34,145 bases of DNA, from positions 1 through 34,145 of the forward strand of contig LVCQ01000016.1 in assembly GCA_001644975.1 (NCBI GenBank), written 5' to 3'. This stretch comes from Piscirickettsiaceae bacterium NZ-RLO1 (GTDB lineage Bacteria; Pseudomonadota; Gammaproteobacteria; Piscirickettsiales; Piscirickettsiaceae). A program made the position numbers and the translations under genes. Every line of letters begins with the position of its first letter. Position 1 is the stretch's first letter. The notes beneath the pieces are model-generated. The model did not search any database, had not been told where the DNA came from, and saw nothing but the letters and a program-made list of their open reading frames with translations. Of this stretch, positions 20,897 through 29,844 are shown piece after piece.

Positions 20897-20910
20897 CTTA
20901 ATTCATTAAG
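20897..20910. promoter_or_regulatory. Palindrome CTTAATTCATTAAG overlapping the apyrase ribosome-binding site
   Basis: Arms CTTAAT/ATTAAG around TC. The right arm contains the start of the TAAGG Shine-Dalgarno (20907-20912), five bases before the ATG at 20918. It could be a protein site or a small hairpin masking the ribosome site. CTTAAT is also the half-site of PmrA-type regulators, though those are direct repeats. The rest of the 195-base gap is AT-rich. Confidence 0.35.
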
Positions 20911-20917
20911 GTCCAAC

Positions 20918-22135
20918 ATGAAAAATAAAAAATTATATCTCATTATCACTTGCATTCTAGCAACAAGTGCATTGTCTACCACGCAGGCATCAATACAATG
21001 CGCTTTAATCATTGACGCAGGTAGTTCAGGCTCACGAGCGCACCTTTATCAATATGACTTCAATAAGAGCCGCTTTGGTAAAGTGGCCGAGTTTGGAAAA
21101 GCAGCTAAGCTCTCGCCAGGCTTATCGACAATCAGCGCAGATAAAGTATCTGATTACATCAGTGAATTATTAAAAAAAGTAAATATCCCTAACAGCTGTT
21201 ATAGCGATGCCAGTAAAGTTCAATTTGGACTCTATGGCACCGCAGGGATGCGCTTACTTTCTCAAGATGCTCAAAAAACAATTTATCAGACTATAAGAAC
21301 AACACTACAGCAACCACCAAACAGCAAGAAATTTAATATATTCCAACATGGCATACGCACAATTTCCGGCAGGTGGGAAGGCATCTTTGCTTGGATAGAT
21401 AATAACTGGGATAATACCAAATTTCGATTAACTGCACACACGAATGGTATTTTAGAGATGGGCGGTGCTTCAACACAAATTACTTTCCACCCGACAACCA
21501 GTGTGCATAGTAATAATATAACCCGGATTAATCTAGGCCATAGGCCAATCTCTATTTACTCAGCAAGCTATCTTGGCTTAGGGCAGGATCAATTACGTAA
21601 TCAATTTTTAAATCATACTACGTGCTTTCCTAACGGTTATAAATTACCCAACGGCAAACGCTCGCAACTTGCTGATTACGCAACATGTCAAAGAAGTATC
21701 AGCCCATTAATTACTAAAGTGCATCAAGTTCAAGCTATCAATAACCTAATTGACTCAAATAAAACCTTCAATGCTTTATCAGGATTTAGCTATACTGCAC
21801 AATTTTTCAAGTTACAATCACTCAGTGCCGATTTACTCAAGCAAAAGGGCAAGCAATTTTGTGCAACATCTTGGGATCAACTGCAAAAAACTTACCCGAA
21901 CAATCCGTTTTTATATACGTATTGCATCAATTCAGCTTATTTTAGCCGCCTGCTTTCACGCGGTTATCAATTCCCTAGCAATGCGACTATTATTCCAACC
22001 CACACCAACCGTGATGGCTCAAATATTTCTTGGACTAGAGGGGCATTAATTTACTTAGAGCACAACCCCAGCGCTAAAAAGCATTTATGTCCACATCAAC
22101 CAACCCAAGAAACACAATCAACCAAGAATCCGTAA
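20918..22135 (+). CDS. Secreted apyrase, GDA1/CD39 NTPDase family
   Basis: Ecto-type nucleoside triphosphate diphosphohydrolase, removing gamma and beta phosphates from NTPs/NDPs. A signal peptide occupies residues 1-25 (ends TTQA). All five apyrase conserved regions are visible. ACR1 [15 protein letters not shown] is near 32, ACR2 [10 protein letters not shown] near 106, and ACR3 [12 protein letters not shown] near 150 with the catalytic Glu kept. ACR4 [12 protein letters not shown] is near 178 and ACR5 [10 protein letters not shown] near 369. At least five Cys in the mature part suit disulfides, so it acts in the periplasm or outside the cell. At 405 residues it is similar to the Legionella enzyme, which contributes to intracellular growth. 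The family is mainly eukaryotic. TAAGG precedes the ATG. A structured repeat-like element begins one base after the stop. Confidence 0.93.
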   Translation: MKNKKLYLIITCILATSALSTTQASIQCALIIDAGSSGSRAHLYQYDFNKSRFGKVAEFGKAAKLSPGLSTISADKVSDYISELLKKVNIPNSCYSDASKVQFGLYGTAGMRLLSQDAQKTIYQTIRTTLQQPPNSKKFNIFQHGIRTISGRWEGIFAWIDNNWDNTKFRLTAHTNGILEMGGASTQITFHPTTSVHSNNITRINLGHRPISIYSASYLGLGQDQLRNQFLNHTTCFPNGYKLPNGKRSQLADYATCQRSISPLITKVHQVQAINNLIDSNKTFNALSGFSYTAQFFKLQSLSADLLKQKGKQFCATSWDQLQKTYPNNPFLYTYCINSAYFSRLLSRGYQFPSNATIIPTHTNRDGSNISWTRGALIYLEHNPSAKKHLCPHQPTQETQSTKNP

Positions 22136-22430
22136 GCGTCGCTACCTCGGTAGGTATTTTGCACATCCAATGATGCAAAATCGCCGAGCAAAACGCGACG
22201 ACTATAAACCCTCGGCTGCCCTCGTCACAGGGCATTACGTGCCTTGAATCGGCCACTACATACCCTGCTCTCAAATGGCGCTACGGCTCGTAAAGATTTT
22301 TAGACACTCGTTACGCTTGCTACAGACCTTACGCTCTTCCGCAACTCCGCTCTGCTAAAAATCCTCACCTACCTCGGCCTACTCACCCCGTGCTTTGCAC
22401 TCCTTGGCTCGCAGCGAAAGTGACTCCTAT
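22136..22430. repeat. Structured GC-richer intergenic element, repeat-like
   Basis: About 295 bases, clearly richer in GC than the flanks and with no credible gene. It opens with a nested cruciform at 22137-22200 made of three collinear stems: CGTCGC/GCGACG, CTCGG/CCGAG and ATTTTGCA/TGCAAAAT around a 10-base loop. A second hairpin follows, TGCCCT/AGGGCA (22217-22222/22229-22234). Next comes a wide inverted repeat, GATTTTTAG (22295-22303) with CTAAAAATC (22355-22363). TACCTCGG occurs twice, near 22143 and 22370, and TTACGC twice. It resembles a dispersed palindromic unit, a MITE-like relic or a structured RNA. Confidence 0.5.
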
Positions 22431-22791
22431 ATTAAAGAACAACTTTCTGATAATCAAAACCCATACAAAAATCAGGCCGAGCATAAGTGTTAAAAACGCT
22501 AAAAAAAGATCTATAACCTAACTGTAAACGAAAGGGCCCTGTTAAAACTTAACTACTTAATATGGGCCCTGATCTGTGTACTACCACAGGTAAAGCATAC
22601 ATTTAAAGAAGTCTGTACTAATAAAACCTTTCAATCATAATACATATGAACTAGTTTTTTAAGAAAAAGAAAATACTAAGATAAATTTAAATAAAAATAT
22701 AAAATTCAAAATTAATAAATTTATATATACACCATATAAATCATGTCATATTAATTAAATTATATTTTTAAATTCTATAAAATTTATATTA
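22431..22791. other. Gene-free AT-rich spacer
   Basis: No coding frame is credible here. GGGCCCTG occurs twice 30 bases apart (22534-22541, 22564-22571), perhaps a remnant of a mobile-element end. From about 22630 to 22791 the sequence is almost pure A/T up to the stop of the lipoprotein gene. No clear terminator was found. Confidence 0.5.
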
Positions 22792-23550
22792 TTATGACTT
22801 CCATTGCTCAGCGCGACCAGGATAAAGTGCTGATGAACCTGGGGGACATGCAGGTCTTTTTACGCCGATTTCATCAAGCACGGTATCGTAAATAAAGCCG
22901 TGACGCCAACAAATCACCTTATACTGATAAGCAAACACAGAGCCATCTAACAGAGACTTTGGCGCATCATTTGATAAGTTATACAACTTCTCTTTTTGTG
23001 ATCCACCAAAAAAAAACTGTGGCTTGATGTCAAAATCACGATATTTTGCTTGGCCGTGAGCACTCACCACAATAAAAGAAGAAATAAAACGAAAATCAGG
23101 ATTTTTCATTTTATGGCGCAATACTGAACTTTCATTAAATGCCTGAGCTAAGCGCTTTTCCAAATCATTAGGGTACTTAGGAACAAATACAGTCGCCGTA
23201 TAACTAATTCTGGGATCGCGTTCAATTGCACGCTGTAACCGATCTCCATCCGCAGGATTTAAGCGTTCAAAGCGTAGTGCTGCTTTAAATTTCTTAATAA
23301 ACTCTTCATCAACCATTTCTTGCGCAATTTGTCTTACCGCAACTGTAGTTTTAAAGTAGCCATCAACCTCATAGCGCTTACTAATATGTTTCATCACACG
23401 CCCATAACTATCAATGTGAGCTTTTGAAGCACCAGCCAAACGAAAATTATCATTAGCCACTTTTAATGGTGTATTTGTGCATGCAGCTAAAAAAATGACA
23501 GCAAAGAATGCAATTAAATAACCAAAAATATTATGACTTCGTTTCATCAT
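22792..23550 (-). CDS. Lipoprotein of unknown function
   Basis: I do not recognise the family. An N-terminal hydrophobic segment ends in the lipobox LAAC (Cys near residue 24), so the protein is lipid-anchored on the outer or inner membrane. The mature 228 residues have no membrane segment and read as a mixed alpha/beta domain: a helical Lys/Arg-rich part (IKKFKAALRFERL), then strands (ISYTATVFVPKY, FRFISSFIVVSAHG). Two Cys near the end (VICWRHGF, KRPACPPG) could form a disulfide. ATG at 23548-23550 with a weak GGA upstream. It lies 70 bases downstream of the receiver-like/TPR gene on the same strand, possibly as its partner. Confidence 0.7.
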   Translation of the reverse strand: MMKRSHNIFGYLIAFFAVIFLAACTNTPLKVANDNFRLAGASKAHIDSYGRVMKHISKRYEVDGYFKTTVAVRQIAQEMVDEEFIKKFKAALRFERLNPADGDRLQRAIERDPRISYTATVFVPKYPNDLEKRLAQAFNESSVLRHKMKNPDFRFISSFIVVSAHGQAKYRDFDIKPQFFFGGSQKEKLYNLSNDAPKSLLDGSVFAYQYKVICWRHGFIYDTVLDEIGVKRPACPPGSSALYPGRAEQWKS

Positions 23551-23620
23551 AATTTTCCAATATTATTTCTTTATATAATAAACATGCAAATAAAAGGCCA
23601 GATAAATAGTAAATATAAAA

Positions 23621-25273
23621 TCAAATAATAGATAGTTGATTATACTGATCAAGCAGCTTATGATAACGCTGGCTTTGCTTATCCGTTGCTTGAGGTAAAT
23701 TCAAATCAATAACTTCTAGATAAATTGCCATTTTATTAATTAGTACACCTGAATTAACATGCTTTTTTTGATCAAGCAAAGATAGCAGCGCTTGCACTGC
23801 ATTTAAATGAATCGCCATATTGTCTGGCCGAATTTGTGTCGCCAGATCAAGTAAACGGGAAGCATCTGCATATTGTTTATTATAAAAATACTCAACACCA
23901 CGAGTATTAGCTTCTTCACCCAAATAAGCCTGTCCATTAAATACACTGCGTACTTTTACCAATAACTCACCATTTAATTCATCATTTGTTTTACAACACC
24001 ATAACAAAGATTTTAAAATCTCCTCACCTTGCCCTTGCAATAAGTTATTTCGATAAAAACCTAAGCCAACCTCAACTTCCTGTTGGTCATTAAGCAAAAA
24101 CAAGTGGCTATCATAGTTTACTTTAGCACTTTTACTAAAACGCTCACTATTTTCTATATCACTAATAGATTCAGCAATTTCAGCCCCAACTAAACACTGG
24201 CTAATTTTGATATCTATATTTTGCTTTTCATGCTTATCAACATAGCTCATGACTTCAAGTACTCGATCATAGGCTTTAAATACATCTTGATCTGACTTTA
24301 TCTGCTCACGTAGTAACAATAATAACTGCAACCAACTTTCTGGATCGGTCGACCCATGACGGTTATGATGGTTTTCCATCATACTATAAATTGCCTGTTC
24401 AGCCGCGGCAAAATTTCCACACGTTAAACTTAAATCAATAAATTGTTGCTGCTTTGCTTCATCAAAAGGAGTTAATGCCATACGATGACTAAGCACTCTA
24501 TGTGCTTGAGGTAACTGTTTTGTCTGTACAAGCACCTCACACAAGCCATCCAAAGCTTTAATATCATCTTTTTCCTGTTTTAACACTTTATAAAAATCAC
24601 GTTTCGCTTGACCTAGTTCTCCAGACTCTAAACAAGCAAGGCCATGTATTAAATTTAACCAAAGCAGCTGATCTTGCTGCTTAGAAAGCATATTGCATAA
24701 TTTTTTTGCCGCATCAAACTGCTGAGCGAATAAATAACTCATTGCTTGCAAACGAAAGCATTCTAATAACGTGTCTCTATCACCACCACCTTGAATACGC
24801 TTTTCACAGGCCATTAACACATTGTGATAATCACCTTTCTCAAAACTTTCATAAAAGCTTTTAAAGCGTACTTTTGTTGGGTACTGCTCTCGAAGTTTAT
24901 TCGCATACATTTCTAAGCTATAAGGACGTGTTAAAATAATATCGGGTGGATTTTTAGCCAGAAAGTGTTGTATCTGTGGAAATTCAGTTAATTCTGAAAT
25001 TAAAATAAACAATCGCGACAAACGAATAATATGAGCTCGATATAAATCTTCAAAAACTTTAGGCTGAATCTCTGTATAACGATGACTTAAATCATAAATA
25101 ATAACAGCATAATGCTTAGATTTTAGCCGTGTTTGCCATGTCGCCTCACCAACATAAATAGTATCAATATCAGTCATACCTAAATACTTCAAGGCAGCAA
25201 GCTGCGGGGACTGATTCGCTTTATCATCATAGAGTAATAAAACAGCTTCCTTCTGCAATAGCTCTATACTCAT
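23621..25273 (-). CDS. Degenerate receiver domain fused to TPR-like repeats
   Basis: Residues 1-125 follow the CheY-like beta-alpha pattern: acidic pair YDDK (17-18), candidate phospho-Asp IIYDLS (Asp62), LILIS-type Ser94, and a final TRP where receivers have Lys-Pro (Arg117 instead of Lys). Numbering starts from the GTG at 25276. The conserved Lys is normally required for phosphorylation-driven switching, so this may be a pseudo-receiver. From about residue 140 to 550 the protein is all-helical, with TPR-like units (e.g. LVHGLACLESGELGQAKRDFYKVL-type pattern around 210-235, and YFYNKQYADASRLLDLA near 465). It has no DNA-binding domain and no signal peptide. I use the ATG at 25271-25273, five bases after AGGGG. 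It begins 27 bases after the hutH stop and may be in the hut transcript. Similar receiver-TPR proteins exist in other gammaproteobacteria; the function is not known to me. Confidence 0.75.
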   Translation of the reverse strand: MSIELLQKEAVLLLYDDKANQSPQLAALKYLGMTDIDTIYVGEATWQTRLKSKHYAVIIYDLSHRYTEIQPKVFEDLYRAHIIRLSRLFILISELTEFPQIQHFLAKNPPDIILTRPYSLEMYANKLREQYPTKVRFKSFYESFEKGDYHNVLMACEKRIQGGGDRDTLLECFRLQAMSYLFAQQFDAAKKLCNMLSKQQDQLLWLNLIHGLACLESGELGQAKRDFYKVLKQEKDDIKALDGLCEVLVQTKQLPQAHRVLSHRMALTPFDEAKQQQFIDLSLTCGNFAAAEQAIYSMMENHHNRHGSTDPESWLQLLLLLREQIKSDQDVFKAYDRVLEVMSYVDKHEKQNIDIKISQCLVGAEIAESISDIENSERFSKSAKVNYDSHLFLLNDQQEVEVGLGFYRNNLLQGQGEEILKSLLWCCKTNDELNGELLVKVRSVFNGQAYLGEEANTRGVEYFYNKQYADASRLLDLATQIRPDNMAIHLNAVQALLSLLDQKKHVNSGVLINKMAIYLEVIDLNLPQATDKQSQRYHKLLDQYNQLSII

Positions 25274-25300
25274 CACTCCCCCTATTTATTCTTTATAACC

Positions 25301-26839
25301 TTACTCTCGCTGGCTTGGCAGTAAACGCACTTGACATAAGTTTCGCCACACAAACTCTTGCAATAACTGTGCCGATTGCTCAATGTCTGGATCAAAAAAA
25401 CGGTCTACTTCATAAAAGCTTACGCGTTCACGTAAATTTGCATGCAGCATCATCAATGGCACAGATGTTTTTAGTGGTGCTCGCAGATCAATCCCTTGGC
25501 AACCTGCAAGCAATTCTATAGCGAGTGTATATTGCAAATTGCGTGCCATTTTACCCAAGCGGCGTGCACCATGAGTGGCCATACTCACATGATCCTCCTG
25601 GCTCGCGGACGTTGGAATACTATCAACACTTGCAGGATAGCAAAGCTGCTTATTTTCACTCACCAAAGCCGCCGCAGTCACTTGAGCAACCATAAAACCA
25701 GAATGCACACCATTACCCACAACTAAAAAGGCCGGTAAACCACTAAAGTGCTCATCCATTAACAAAGCAAGACGACGCTCTGACAGTGAGCCAATTTCCG
25801 CAGCAACTAAAGCGAGGTTATCAGCAATAAAAGCGACCGGCTCCGCATGAAAATTACCACCAGATAAAACTTCATTATCATCGACAAAAATCAAAGGATT
25901 ATCCGTCACTGAATTGGCTTCTGCTGCCAAAATAACCGCAGCATGGCGCAGTTGATCTAAACATGCGCCTAACACTTGCGGCTGGCAACGTAATGAATAA
26001 GGGTCTTGCACGCGCCCATGTTGACGCCGTTGCAGCTCAAGCAGTGCACTGCCTGTTAATAGCTGCCGGTAATACTCCGCCACATCAATCTGGCCTTGTT
26101 GGCCCCGAGCTTGGTGAATCCGCTCATCAAGCGGGCTATCCGTTCCCCCTGCAGCATCCAACGCCAATGCCCCACACGCCATACTTATCAGCAAAAGATC
26201 TTCTAATGCAAAGTAATTTTTTAAACAAATTGCCGTAGACACCTGTGTACCATTATTTAATGCCAAACCTTCTTTCGCCCCTAAAGCAATCGGCTCTAAA
26301 CCTAACTGCTTTAAGCCTTCACTTGCTGGCAAAACTTTACCTTCGATCCTCACCTTGCCCTCACCCAGCAGCACCGCACCAATATACGATAAAGGCGCCA
26401 GATCACCTGAAGCTCCAACAGAACCTTGTGCCCGAATACAGGGGTAAACCTCATGATTAACCAAAGCAACCAATGCATTAACAACTTTCTCACTAATACC
26501 AGAATACCCCTGCACTAGCGCTTTTAACTTTAATACCAGGATTAAACGCACAGTAGCATCATCTAAATAATCACCAACACCTGCGGCATGGGACAGAATA
26601 ATATTTTTCTGTAATGCTTCTAATTGATCGTGAGAAATAGAGCGCTTAGCTAAAATACCAAAACCCGTATTAATGCCATACACTGTTTTCTCTTTAGAAA
26701 TCACATCCATCACAACAGCACGACTTTTGCGTACATCCTGCCACACTGCCTCTGTCACCTTGAGCTTCACTGGCCCATCAACTACCTGCTTTAACACGGC
26801 TAAAGCCAAGGGCGAATGATCTATATTGATTAACTGCAT
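25301..26839 (-). CDS. hutH: Histidine ammonia-lyase
   Basis: First step of histidine use: removal of ammonia from L-histidine to give trans-urocanate. The Ala-Ser-Gly that self-cyclises to the MIO electrophile is at about residues 142-144, in QGSVGASGDLAPLS. Other family blocks are YGINTGFG near 54, KEGLALNNGTQVS near 190, RQHGRVQDPYSLRCQPQV and SGGNFHAEPVA. Length is 512, normal for the family. Its ATG shares a base with the hutU stop (TGATG), and GGAGAG lies just upstream, so translation is probably coupled. It is the last enzyme gene of the hut run. Confidence 0.97.
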   Translation of the reverse strand: MQLINIDHSPLALAVLKQVVDGPVKLKVTEAVWQDVRKSRAVVMDVISKEKTVYGINTGFGILAKRSISHDQLEALQKNIILSHAAGVGDYLDDATVRLILVLKLKALVQGYSGISEKVVNALVALVNHEVYPCIRAQGSVGASGDLAPLSYIGAVLLGEGKVRIEGKVLPASEGLKQLGLEPIALGAKEGLALNNGTQVSTAICLKNYFALEDLLLISMACGALALDAAGGTDSPLDERIHQARGQQGQIDVAEYYRQLLTGSALLELQRRQHGRVQDPYSLRCQPQVLGACLDQLRHAAVILAAEANSVTDNPLIFVDDNEVLSGGNFHAEPVAFIADNLALVAAEIGSLSERRLALLMDEHFSGLPAFLVVGNGVHSGFMVAQVTAAALVSENKQLCYPASVDSIPTSASQEDHVSMATHGARRLGKMARNLQYTLAIELLAGCQGIDLRAPLKTSVPLMMLHANLRERVSFYEVDRFFDPDIEQSAQLLQEFVWRNLCQVRLLPSQRE

Positions 26840-28539
26840 CAGTCTCTCCCTTGATAATTCTTATTGTTCATGTTCAGCATCGGCAAATCCAAACTTTGTG
26901 CCCTCGCGCAAGCAAGCGCCTGCTGATAGCCCGCATCAGCATGACGCATCACCCCAGTTGCCGGATCATTCCAAAGGACGTTTGCTAAACTCTCATGTGC
27001 ACGATCACTGCCATCAGCCACCACTACCATGCCCGCATGCTGCGAAAAGCCCATGCCAACGCCACCACCATGATGCAAACTCACCCATGTTGCACCACTG
27101 GCAGTATTTAATAAGGCATTCAGTAACGGCCAATCTGAAACTGCATCGGATCCATCTTGCATCCCTTCGGTTTCACGATTTGGGCTCGCGACTGAACCGG
27201 CGTCCAAATGATCACGACCAATGACAATTGGCGCAGATAACTCACCGCTTTTAACCATATCATTAAACGCCAACCCTAAGCGCATCCGCTCCTTTAATCC
27301 CACCCAGCAAATGCGTGCAGGCAATCCTTGAAACTGAACTTTTTCACGTGCCATATCCAGCCAACGATGCAGGTGCGCATTATCAGGCAATAGCGCTTTG
27401 ACCTTTTCGTCTGTTTTATAAATATCCTGAGGATCACCAGACAAAGCCACCCAACGAAATGGCCCAATACCTTCACAAAATAAAGGACGGATATAAGCCG
27501 GTACAAAGCCAGGAAAGGCAAAAGCATCACTAACTCCTGCTTCTAAGGCCATTTGCCGTAAATTATTGCCATAATCAAAGGTCGGAATGCCTAATCTATG
27601 AAATTCCAGCATCGCCTTCACGTGAACTGCCATCGACTCCTTGGCTGCCTTAACCACCTGCTCAGGATTTTCTACACGCATTTTCTGAGCTTGAGCCAAA
27701 CTCCAACCCATAGGTAAATAACCATTTAATGGGTCATGTGCACTCGTTTGGTCTGTGACGAAATCAGGCTGAACACCCCGCTTAATTAATTCTGGTAAAA
27801 CCTCAGCCGCATTCCCCAATAAGCCAACAGACAGCACTTTACTCTCTTTGCATGCACGCTCAATTAATGCCAAAGCTTCATTCAAACTTTCTGTTTTAAC
27901 ATCTAAATAACCTGACCCCAGTCGTTTTTCTATACGCCCAGGGTCACATTCAATGGCAAGCAAACTTGCCCCCGCCATGGTTGCCGCAAGTGGCTGAGCA
28001 CCCCCCATACCACCTAAACCTGCGGTTAAAATCCAACGTCCTGAGATTTTTCCTTGATAATGCTTTTTCGCAGCACTGACGAACGTCTCATATGTTCCCT
28101 GCACTATCCCTTGACTGCCGATATAGATCCAAGAACCTGCCGTCATCTGCCCGTACATCATCAAGCCTTTTTGATCAAGCTCATTAAACGTCTCCCAATT
28201 TGACCATGCTGGCACCAAATTGGAATTGGCAATAATCACTCGAGGAGCATATTCATGTGTTTTAAAAACACCCACAGGTTTGCCTGATTGAATTAATAAT
28301 GTTTCGTTATTTTCTAAACGCTTTAATGTTTCAACTATTTTATCAAAGCAGAGCCAATTGCGTGCCGCACGGCCAGTGCCACCATAAACGACCAGCTCCG
28401 CTGGGTTTTCAGCAACAGTTACATCTAAATTATTAGCTAACATTCTAAGGGCAGCTTCAGTTTGCCATGACTTTGCTTGTTTTTTTACACCTGTATTTGC
28501 TTTAATTTCACGTGTAGCATCCATCCTATTATTTATCAT
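26839..28539 (-). CDS. hutU: Urocanate hydratase (urocanase)
   Basis: Second step: urocanate + water to 4-imidazolone-5-propionate, using tightly bound NAD+ as an electrophile. Family landmarks are [18 protein letters not shown], the glycine-rich NAD site [14 protein letters not shown] near residue 170, [15 protein letters not shown] and a late [17 protein letters not shown] segment. An in-frame ATG at 28551 precedes the chosen start. Because GGAGG falls inside that extension, five bases before the ATG at 28537-28539, I use the latter (566 residues). It lies 87 AT-rich bases after hutI. Confidence 0.97.
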   Translation of the reverse strand: MINNRMDATREIKANTGVKKQAKSWQTEAALRMLANNLDVTVAENPAELVVYGGTGRAARNWLCFDKIVETLKRLENNETLLIQSGKPVGVFKTHEYAPRVIIANSNLVPAWSNWETFNELDQKGLMMYGQMTAGSWIYIGSQGIVQGTYETFVSAAKKHYQGKISGRWILTAGLGGMGGAQPLAATMAGASLLAIECDPGRIEKRLGSGYLDVKTESLNEALALIERACKESKVLSVGLLGNAAEVLPELIKRGVQPDFVTDQTSAHDPLNGYLPMGWSLAQAQKMRVENPEQVVKAAKESMAVHVKAMLEFHRLGIPTFDYGNNLRQMALEAGVSDAFAFPGFVPAYIRPLFCEGIGPFRWVALSGDPQDIYKTDEKVKALLPDNAHLHRWLDMAREKVQFQGLPARICWVGLKERMRLGLAFNDMVKSGELSAPIVIGRDHLDAGSVASPNRETEGMQDGSDAVSDWPLLNALLNTASGATWVSLHHGGGVGMGFSQHAGMVVVADGSDRAHESLANVLWNDPATGVMRHADAGYQQALACARAQSLDLPMLNMNNKNYQGRD

Positions 28540-28626
28540 TAAGTCCTCCATAACATCAGTTTTAAAATCACTTATACTTTAATCGTTACAAAAATAATAA
28601 AATTAATTTTAATTAAAATATTAAAT

Positions 28627-29844
28627 CTAAGGATAAATCACATAACCTTTTTTAACAGTTTGCTGGCAAAAATTAATTCCCGTGTAATACACTAAATCAA
28701 CAATATTTTCTATCTCCCACAAAGCAAAATCTGCCTGCATACCTACTTTTAGCTGTCCCACTCGATCAGCCATACCCAGTGCTTTTGCAGCATGCACAGT
28801 CACTCCTTGAAAAGCCTCTAAAACGGTTAAACCAAAAAAATTACAGGAAAAATTCATAGCTAAAGGCAATGACATAACAGGCGAACTACCTGGATTAAAG
28901 TCCGTGGCAACGGCCATCGCAATATTTGCTTCGCGCAGTGCCATAACATCAGGCACTTGCTTTTCTTGTAGATAATAGTAAGCCCCGGGCAATAATACAG
29001 CGATACTGCCAGCTTTTTTAATGCTTTCAAGCGCATTAGGGTTTAAATACTCTAAGTGATCAATAGATAATGCATTAAAATCTGCGGCAATTTTACTACC
29101 GCCTTGATCTGAAAACTGCTCAGCATGTAATTTTACTGGAATATTTAATTCTTTTGCTTTATTAAATAATAACTCAATTTCTTCCCGACTAAATGCAATG
29201 TTCTCGCAAAATCCATCCACAGCATCAATTAACCCTTGCTGATGAAGTGGCTCTAACATATGACAAACACTGTTTATATACTCAATGCTTGTACCTGAAA
29301 AATCTTTAGGAACACAATGCGCCCCTAAAAAAGTTGCTTGAATATCGATAGGTAGCTTATTTTTTAAAGCAGCAATCACATTTAATATTTTTTTCTCTTC
29401 TTGAAAAGATAAACCATAGCCTGACTTAATTTCACAACTTGTCACGCCCTGAGAGATCCAATGAGCTAAACGCCTTTCGGCAAGCTCAAATAACGACATT
29501 TCATGCGCCTTGCGTGTTGCCTGCACAGTCGACCAAATGCCACCACCATGTTCAGCAATCTGCTGATAAGTTTTTCCGCTCAAGCGTTCAGAAAATTCAC
29601 TTGCGCGGTTTCCGCCATACACCATATGCGTATGACAATCAATCAACCCCGGCGTTAAATACCTGCCTTGGCCATTATACACTTGAGTGTCAATACCAAG
29701 ATAATGGCTATCTAAGTCGCACGCTCGGCCAAGCCAAGCAATCTTACCCTCCTTCACAGCAATCGCACCTTGGTAAATAAGACCGAAGTCATTACCTGTC
29801 ATTGTGACAAGATTGACATTCTTCCAGACTTGTTGCCATTTCAT
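28627..29844 (-). CDS. hutI: Imidazolonepropionase
   Basis: Third step: hydrolysis of imidazolone propionate to N-formimidoyl-L-glutamate. Amidohydrolase-superfamily metalloenzyme. The metal-binding HxH is in LTPGLIDCHTHMVYGGNR near residue 72. Further ligands and substrate contacts are in the ERLSGKTYQQIAEHGGGI stretch, CEIKSGYGL, LHAEQFSDQGG and ATDFNPGSSP. The frame runs six codons further upstream (TTG at 29862). AGGAG lies eight bases before the ATG at 29842-29844, which gives 405 residues and overlaps the hutG stop as ATGA. Confidence 0.96.
   Translation of the reverse strand: MKWQQVWKNVNLVTMTGNDFGLIYQGAIAVKEGKIAWLGRACDLDSHYLGIDTQVYNGQGRYLTPGLIDCHTHMVYGGNRASEFSERLSGKTYQQIAEHGGGIWSTVQATRKAHEMSLFELAERRLAHWISQGVTSCEIKSGYGLSFQEEKKILNVIAALKNKLPIDIQATFLGAHCVPKDFSGTSIEYINSVCHMLEPLHQQGLIDAVDGFCENIAFSREEIELLFNKAKELNIPVKLHAEQFSDQGGSKIAADFNALSIDHLEYLNPNALESIKKAGSIAVLLPGAYYYLQEKQVPDVMALREANIAMAVATDFNPGSSPVMSLPLAMNFSCNFFGLTVLEAFQGVTVHAAKALGMADRVGQLKVGMQADFALWEIENIVDLVYYTGINFCQQTVKKGYVIYP

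Noticed and set aside
22074-22274. A 66-codon minus-strand open frame over the apyrase end and the structured element
   Set aside because: It overlaps the apyrase antisense and runs through the cruciform arms, with no ribosome-binding site. It is best explained by the element itself.
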